From the NCBI RefSeq assembly GCF_029504695.1, contig NZ_JAQFIN010000001.1, forward strand, positions 310,001 to 374,000: a stretch of DNA of 64,000 bases, read 5' to 3'. The notes under the pieces are model-generated. The model was not told the origin of the DNA and did not search any database. It saw only the letters and a program-made list of their open reading frames with translations. How positions within the stretch are numbered: the first letter of the stretch is position 1; each line of letters opens with the position of its first letter. Source of the stretch: Parabacteroides sp. PF5-6 (lineage in GTDB: Bacteria > Bacteroidota > Bacteroidia > Bacteroidales > Tannerellaceae). Below, in pieces: positions 59,171-64,000 of this stretch. A program made the position numbers and the translations under genes.

Positions 59171-61576
59171 GTGATCAAACACTACATAAAAACAACCTTC
59201 CGCAATCTGTGGAAATACAAGGCACAATCGTTGACCGGTATCTTTGGGTTGGCATTTGCAATGGCCTGCTTTGTGCCGGCACTTTACTGGATGCGTTATG
59301 AAACGTCGTACGATAGTTTCTATCCCGATGCCGGGCAGATCTACCGTATCTATGCCGTCGATCGGCAATCAGGAAAAGTGAACGAGCGGGTGCCGGGCAT
59401 TCTGGAAAAGCAGATGCGCGCCCATTTCCCGGCAATAAAAGCCTCGACTTTCTTGATCCCCGAATCGAATAATTGCAAAGCGGAGTCTATGCCGCATATC
59501 CGATTGCAGACTCTCAATACCGACAGTACATTCTTCCGGGTGTTTGCGCCCCAGTTTGTCAGTGGCGATGCAAACGAGCCTTTTCATTCGGAACTGGATA
59601 TCGTCTTGACGGAAAGTACAGCTATCGGTTTGTTTGGGGATGTGGAAAAAGCGATCGGGCAGCATATCCAGAGTACCTTCTACTTCTTTCATCCGCCGTA
59701 TACGGTTAGGGCCGTAGTGAAGGATCCTTCGCCCAACACAAATCTACCGTACGATGCGCTTCTTTGTTTTGATGTGGGTTATGGCGGGATGCCGGAGCAA
59801 ATGCAATGGATGGAATTCAATGCGGAAGTGTATGTGGCGCTCAATCCGCATGCCGATGTCGATAGCTTCGCCGCGGAACTGCGTGATTTTGCTTCCCGGT
59901 TCAGTGTGGATATCGATGTGGAGATACGGCTGGTTCCCATCCGTGACGTGCGTCACCGGTTAAACGCAAATACTCCCTTTACGTTGAATTTCATACAACT
60001 GTTTGTTGCTGCCGGCGTGCTCTTATTGTTCAGCGCCCTGTTCAACTTCCTGAACCTGTATCTCGATCTTTTCCGCCGGCGTATCCGGGAGATGCGTCAG
60101 CGCGCGGTGCATGGTGCCAAAAAGCGGCAACTTATCCGGCAGATGTTGTTCGAACTGGGGTGTACCGTTCTTTTGGCATTTGTGTTGGGTGGTTGTTTGG
60201 TGATCGTTGTCCGCCCGCTCTTCTCTCGCCTGTTGGATCTGGCGATGGAGATGCCGGAGTTGATCCGCCTTTTCGTTTGGTGCGCGATAGGGGTGATCAC
60301 TGTGATGTTGTGGATTGGCTGGCTTACTTTCTGGCGGTTGAGCCATTTGGCTTTGCAGCCGCTGTCGAAAGGAAAGACTGTGCGTGGACCGCTATTGCGG
60401 CGTATGGCTGTGGTCTTGCAGCTTGCCGTGAGTATGGTCTTCCTCGTTGCCGCATCGGTAGTGATGAAACAAATGCGTTTTGCCGATCAGAAAGACCTGG
60501 GTTTCAATCGCAGCGGGATCATACAGTTACACGGCTTGTCTTCTCATATGGAGAACAGATTGCGCGTTCCCTTGTTAGAAGCACTGGAAACCATCCCGCA
60601 AATCGAAAAGATCGCCACGTCGATCTTTATGCCCCAGCACAATGCCAATGCACTCGAACTGATCAGTGTGGTAGAATGGCCCGGAAAAACGCTTGATGAA
60701 AAGCCGACTTTCAATGTGATTTCTACCGGCAGCCGGTTTGCCGAAACCCTGGGCCTGGAAATGCTTGAAGGCAGATGGTGGGGCGAAGGCGATGGCGAGC
60801 AAAACGTCGTGCTCAACGAAGAAGCCGTCCGGGTGATGGGACTTACCGAGCCGGTGGGTACGACAATCCGTTTGTCGATCAATAATGTGGAGATGGAGGT
60901 GATGGAGAAAGAGCGGGATGTGAACTACCGGGTGGTAGGGGTAGTGAAAGACTTTCATACGCTCTCGCTCCGCAGCCGCATCCATCCGACGATTTTCCGA
61001 CCTCCTTATGAGATTGTCGGTGGCCAGATCGTAATGGATAATATCTTGTATCTGCAGGTAACTGCCGGTCAGGAACAGGAAGTCATTCAACGGCTCAGGG
61101 CTGTTCTTCCCGATGTTGATCCGGCTTTTGCCGACCTTCAGTTGACCACGCTCGATGCGTTGTACGACAGCTTCAACCATTCGGAGCAGGTAGGTTTGCA
61201 ACTCTTCTCCGTCTTGGCGACTGTCTGCCTGTTGATCTCGCTATTCGGGATCTATGCTGTAGCCACTGCTGCTACGCAACGTCGGCGCAAAGAGATCGCG
61301 ATCCGAAAGGTTGCCGGTGCCAAAGCAGATGATATTATCCGCCTGTTCTTCCGCGAATATATCCTGTTGGTCTGTATTGCTGCTGCCTTTGCCTTGCCGG
61401 TGGCCTACCTGGCAATGAGTCGTTGGCTGCAGGGATATGCTTATCGTACGGATATTCCGTGGTGGCTTCTGGCCGGAACGATCGTAGGAGTCGTTGCCGT
61501 GGTCTTACTGACCGTATTCGGACAAGTACGCAAAGCGGCTAACAGTAATCCGGCGGAAGTAGTGAAGGCGGAATAA
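59171..61576 (+). CDS. FtsX/MacB-type ABC transporter permease
   Basis: The product is 801 residues from a GTG at 59171 (VIKHYIKTTFRNLWKYKAQSLTGIFGLAFAMACF). It has one N-terminal membrane helix and a large periplasmic MacB_PCD domain (about 50-270). Two FtsX regions follow, with helices near 280-390 (LFVAAGVLLLFSALFNFLNLYL) and 680-790 (LFSVLATVCLLISLFGIYAVATAA; RRRKEIAIRKVAGAKADDIIRLF). A second periplasmic domain lies between. Such transporters extrude peptides or lipids or transmit mechanical force. Regulation by the upstream kinase/regulator pair is inferred. Confidence 0.92.
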   Translation: MIKHYIKTTFRNLWKYKAQSLTGIFGLAFAMACFVPALYWMRYETSYDSFYPDAGQIYRIYAVDRQSGKVNERVPGILEKQMRAHFPAIKASTFLIPESNNCKAESMPHIRLQTLNTDSTFFRVFAPQFVSGDANEPFHSELDIVLTESTAIGLFGDVEKAIGQHIQSTFYFFHPPYTVRAVVKDPSPNTNLPYDALLCFDVGYGGMPEQMQWMEFNAEVYVALNPHADVDSFAAELRDFASRFSVDIDVEIRLVPIRDVRHRLNANTPFTLNFIQLFVAAGVLLLFSALFNFLNLYLDLFRRRIREMRQRAVHGAKKRQLIRQMLFELGCTVLLAFVLGGCLVIVVRPLFSRLLDLAMEMPELIRLFVWCAIGVITVMLWIGWLTFWRLSHLALQPLSKGKTVRGPLLRRMAVVLQLAVSMVFLVAASVVMKQMRFADQKDLGFNRSGIIQLHGLSSHMENRLRVPLLEALETIPQIEKIATSIFMPQHNANALELISVVEWPGKTLDEKPTFNVISTGSRFAETLGLEMLEGRWWGEGDGEQNVVLNEEAVRVMGLTEPVGTTIRLSINNVEMEVMEKERDVNYRVVGVVKDFHTLSLRSRIHPTIFRPPYEIVGGQIVMDNILYLQVTAGQEQEVIQRLRAVLPDVDPAFADLQLTTLDALYDSFNHSEQVGLQLFSVLATVCLLISLFGIYAVATAATQRRRKEIAIRKVAGAKADDIIRLFFREYILLVCIAAAFALPVAYLAMSRWLQGYAYRTDIPWWLLAGTIVGVVAVVLLTVFGQVRKAANSNPAEVVKAE

Positions 61577-61657
61577 AGCATTGTCACCTTCTTTGTCGTG
61601 TCGATGATCCTTACCAGATAGACACCCGGCCGAGGTGGTGCCTGTCATGGTCTCGCG

Positions 61658-62431
61658 TTATTCCTCTAACGAACGGAGTAGTCGGGAAACTGCTTGGGTT
61701 GTTGTCGGTTCATTGTCTAATAGCTGGATGAATTTGCTGCCGATAATTGCGCCGGATGAATTGTTCAAAGCCGCATTGTAGGTTTCTTTGTTGCTGATGC
61801 CAAAACCGACTAACCGGGGATTCCGGAGATTCATTGCATTGATCCGGCGGAAATAGGCCTGTTTCTGTTCGTCGAAGTGCTGCTGTGTACCTGTAGTCGC
61901 AGCGCTGGAGACCATATAAATAAAGCCGTCTGTATGAGCATCTATCTCACGGATACGTTCTTCGGACGTTTCGGGAGTGATCAACAGAATGATTTTCAGA
62001 TCGTACCGGTCGGCAATCGGTTTGTAGTCCGCTATATAATCGGCGAAAGGCAAGTCGGGGATGACCATGCCGTCGATACCCGTTGCGACACAGTGTTGGC
62101 AAAAACGTTCGAAGCCGAATTGCATGATCGGGTTCAGGTAGCCCATCAACAGCAACGGGATCTGAATGTCTTTGCGAATATCTTTAAGCTGTTCGAACAG
62201 GAACTTTAATGACATCCCGTTTTTTAATGCTTTAGTCGATGATGTTTGTATAACCGGACCGTCGGCCATCGGGTCGGAAAAAGGAATGCCTATTTCGATC
62301 ATCTTAACTCCTGCCTTTTGAAGGCTTTGAATAATAGGTGCCGTATCTGCTAAGTTGGGATAACCGGCGGTGAAGTAAACGGAAAGAATTCCTTTCTTCT
62401 GTGTTTCGAATAATTGATTGATACGATTCAT
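61658..62431 (-). CDS. trpA: Tryptophan synthase alpha chain
   Basis: The 257-residue TIM barrel has catalytic Glu in [22 protein letters not shown], Asp in [12 protein letters not shown] and the phosphate-binding [24 protein letters not shown]. It cleaves indole-3-glycerol phosphate. It is the last gene of the trp cluster seen here; trpB is not adjacent on this side. Confidence 0.96.
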   Translation of the reverse strand: MNRINQLFETQKKGILSVYFTAGYPNLADTAPIIQSLQKAGVKMIEIGIPFSDPMADGPVIQTSSTKALKNGMSLKFLFEQLKDIRKDIQIPLLLMGYLNPIMQFGFERFCQHCVATGIDGMVIPDLPFADYIADYKPIADRYDLKIILLITPETSEERIREIDAHTDGFIYMVSSAATTGTQQHFDEQKQAYFRRINAMNLRNPRLVGFGISNKETYNAALNNSSGAIIGSKFIQLLDNEPTTTQAVSRLLRSLEE

Positions 62432-62480
62432 GATTGTTAATTGTTAATTGTTAATTATTAATTATTAATTATTAATTGCT
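62432..62480. repeat. TTAATTG/TTAATTA heptamer tract between trpA and trpF
   Basis: Seven-bp tandems fill the short gap between trpF and trpA and reach the trpF stop region. Confidence 0.65.
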
Positions 62481-63133
62481 TTACGCTTCGCTAAGCGAAC
62501 GTTGTTTGATAATTGGGAGAGGAAGAACTTGAGTTTTTCGATATCCTTCAGGGCGGGTTCGGTTTCGAAGCCGCTGTTGAGATCTATCCCAGCGCATTGG
62601 GGATGCGAAACGTTCCGGATTGCTTCTACCGAACCGGGATGAATGCCTCCGCTTAAAAGGAAAGGTGTATTTCCCTTGTAGGCGGAAAGGATCGACCAGT
62701 CGAATGTTTTTCCCGAGCCGCCATAGTGTTTGCATTTTGTATCGAAAAGGAAATAATCGACGTATTCTTCATATGTTTTCGTCTTTTCAAGATCTTCGAT
62801 TGTAGCAATAGAAATCGCTTTGATAAGGGATATCCCTCTCTTTTGCAGGGAAAAGCAGCGTTCGGGCGACTCATCCCCATGCAGTTGCAGGTAGTCCAAA
62901 CCATAGACTGCGACAGCTTCCATCATCTCTTCAAAGGTGGCGTTGACAAAGACACCGACCTTTTTGAATGAAGAATTCTTCATATTTAATTCTTCATTCT
63001 TCATTCTACATTCTTCATTTTCAATTGCTCTTGGTGATTTCGGATAGAAGATCAATCCGATCCAATCGACTCCGAGGGCGGCAACTTCCTGTATGTTTTG
63101 CGTGTCGCGCATGCCGCATACTTTGATGATCAT
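62465..63133 (-). CDS. trpF: Phosphoribosylanthranilate isomerase with in-frame repeat insertion
   Basis: The product is 222 residues, longer than usual (about 200-210). Catalytic Cys is in MIIKVCGMRDTQNI and Asp in YFLFDTKCKHYGGSGKTFDW, with GGIHPGSVEAI and GIDLNSGFETEPALKD at the end. Residues about 39-56 (NEECRMKNEELNMKNSS) interrupt the expected FYPKSPR...KKVGVFVNA spacing. They are encoded by the GAATGAA heptamer tract at 62964-63022. The gene overlaps trpC as ATGA. The enzyme isomerises PRA in tryptophan synthesis and probably tolerates the surface loop. Confidence 0.93.
   Translation of the reverse strand: MIIKVCGMRDTQNIQEVAALGVDWIGLIFYPKSPRAIENEECRMKNEELNMKNSSFKKVGVFVNATFEEMMEAVAVYGLDYLQLHGDESPERCFSLQKRGISLIKAISIATIEDLEKTKTYEEYVDYFLFDTKCKHYGGSGKTFDWSILSAYKGNTPFLLSGGIHPGSVEAIRNVSHPQCAGIDLNSGFETEPALKDIEKLKFFLSQLSNNVRLAKRKAINN
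62964..63022. repeat. GAATGAA heptamer palindrome within trpF
   Basis: TTGAATGAAGAATTCTTCAT at the left and TTCTTCATTCTTCATTC then TTCTTCATTTTCAA at the right form complementary arms. All of it is translated in frame. Confidence 0.8.
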
Positions 63134-63936
63134 AGGAGTTCCTGTATAAAGTTAGATAATGTAAGGCCCGGATTTCCCGTTTTCATAAAGGTTTCGCCGA
63201 TCAGGAAACCTTGAAATCCTGTCGCGCGCAATGCCTTTACCGCGTTCGTTTGGGAGATCCCACTCTCAGCGACAAGCAGGGGAGAGGTGGCTTTATCTCC
63301 GAGGTACTGCTTTATCTCTTCGATCAGGCGGAAAGAATTATTAATATCGGTATGGAAACTTCCCAAATTCCGGTTGTTAACCCCCAATAGATCAATGTGT
63401 TGATTCAGATACTTCAGTTCCTCGGATGAATGAATCTCCAGCAGAACTTCCAAGCCGAGGCTATGCGCTGTCTGCGCCAGTTCCCGGCATTCGTCTGTTG
63501 TCAGGCAAGCAGCGATCAGTAAGATTGCATCTGCTCCCATGATTTTCGCCTGATAGATCTGGTAGGGATCGATGATAAAGTCTTTGCGCAGGAGAGGAAT
63601 ATCTACCTGTTTGCGCGCCTTTTGCAGATCGTTCAATGAACCGCCGAAGTAGACCTTATCCGTCAGGATAGAGCAGGCGGCGGCTCCGCCCTGTTCGTAA
63701 AGGGGAAGAATATCGGTGATCTCCGCGTCGGGATGCAGCCAACCTTTAGACGGACTTTTGCGTTTAAACTCCGCAATAATACCCGAAGGGGATGCCGCTA
63801 ACGCTTTTCGCATCGAAGGGCTGTTTCGATCTAACCGGTCATTGCCCATGGCCAATAAGGTCCTTAAAGGGATGGCTTCTTTCTGGTGGGCGACTTCAAT
63901 GCGTTTGGTGGCTATAATTTGTTCTAGTATGTCCAT
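63130..63936 (-). CDS. trpC: Indole-3-glycerol phosphate synthase
   Basis: The product is 268 residues from MDILEQIIATKRIEV; an ATG five codons upstream is also possible. TIM barrel motifs are IIAEFKRKSPSKGWL with catalytic Lys, LLRKDFIIDPYQIYQAKIMGADAILLIAA, EVLLEIHSSEEL, GVNNRNLGSF and LVAESGIS. It closes the indole ring in tryptophan synthesis. It overlaps trpF by 4 bp. Confidence 0.96.
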   Translation of the reverse strand: MDILEQIIATKRIEVAHQKEAIPLRTLLAMGNDRLDRNSPSMRKALAASPSGIIAEFKRKSPSKGWLHPDAEITDILPLYEQGGAAACSILTDKVYFGGSLNDLQKARKQVDIPLLRKDFIIDPYQIYQAKIMGADAILLIAACLTTDECRELAQTAHSLGLEVLLEIHSSEELKYLNQHIDLLGVNNRNLGSFHTDINNSFRLIEEIKQYLGDKATSPLLVAESGISQTNAVKALRATGFQGFLIGETFMKTGNPGLTLSNFIQELL

Positions 63937-63963
63937 TTGTTTTTTTTTCAATCAACCGCTCCA

Positions 63964-64000
63964 TCAACCATTAATTTTCAGGAAACGTTTTAATGTATCC
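63964..64000 (-). CDS. trpD: 3' end of a probable trpD (partial)
   Basis: The minus-strand frame reads DTLKRFLKING and then TGA (63964-63966), 27 bp before trpC. The order and the helical, basic ending suit anthranilate phosphoribosyltransferase, but only eleven codons are visible. Confidence 0.4.
   Translation of the reverse strand, partial: DTLKRFLKING

Overview
The window is a chromosomal segment of a Bacteroidales bacterium, most likely Parabacteroides or a close relative. This rests on repeated matches to the Bacteroidetes promoter pattern (TTTG, about 20 bp, TAnnTTTG), a SusC/SusD locus with an ECF sigma/FecR pair, Bacteroidales-type RpoD, PurF and NusB, and a thrA-apgM-thrC operon. 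No tRNA, rRNA, phage, CRISPR array or intact insertion sequence was recognised. Species assignment is inference, because no search could be run.

Layout. 0-5 kb: the N-terminus of a large envelope protein, a 3-keto-disaccharide-hydrolase-like lipoprotein, an outer-membrane-type protein, a ThuA-domain protein, CutC and an EamA permease. 5-12 kb: a threonine operon with a candidate leader peptide, thrA-apgM-thrC, followed by a GH43 lipoprotein. 12-20.6 kb: a ferritin-like protein, a DUF695 protein with a bile-acid-symporter-type carrier, a PIN toxin pair, a DUF5009 acyltransferase-like membrane protein, a NagB-LmbE fusion whose deaminase half lacks its catalytic motifs, a HepT/MntA toxin pair and an ABC-F ATPase. 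20.6-28 kb: PPi-dependent phosphofructokinase, riboflavin synthase, a YihY/BrkB protein, RNase P RNA, HtrA and RpoD. 29-40.5 kb: a polysaccharide utilization locus (ECF sigma, FecR, SusC with STN domain, SusD, beta-helix protein, GH43, unknown) bracketed by two nearly identical, same-strand higBA modules. 41-48 kb: PurF-type amidotransferase, a single-ORF CarA-CarB fusion and a lipoprotein. 50-57 kb: a Crp/Fnr regulator and the nusB-yajC-ybbR-coaE-DUF5606 cluster, then a histidine kinase/sigma-54 activator pair. 57-61.6 kb: an Rpn-type nuclease and a MacB-like ABC transporter. 61.6-64 kb: trpA-trpF-trpC and the end of a probable trpD.

The most unusual content is repetitive. (1) Five unrelated sequence families form short intergenic arrays, all with the same 22-bp period and usually 3-4 near-palindromic units. 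Three of these families recur in inverted orientation about 20 kb apart (28.1-28.8 and 48.8-49.7 kb). (2) Heptanucleotide tandem tracts lie at or across the 3' ends of many genes and inside genes. Two palindromic heptamer elements sit in frame in carA and in the carA-carB junction, and a third tract lies in trpF. The CarA-CarB fusion appears to have been bridged by such an element. (3) Long perfect inverted repeats end convergent genes, and their arms overlap the stop codons of both genes. Together these suggest an active process in this lineage that creates palindromes or inverted duplications.
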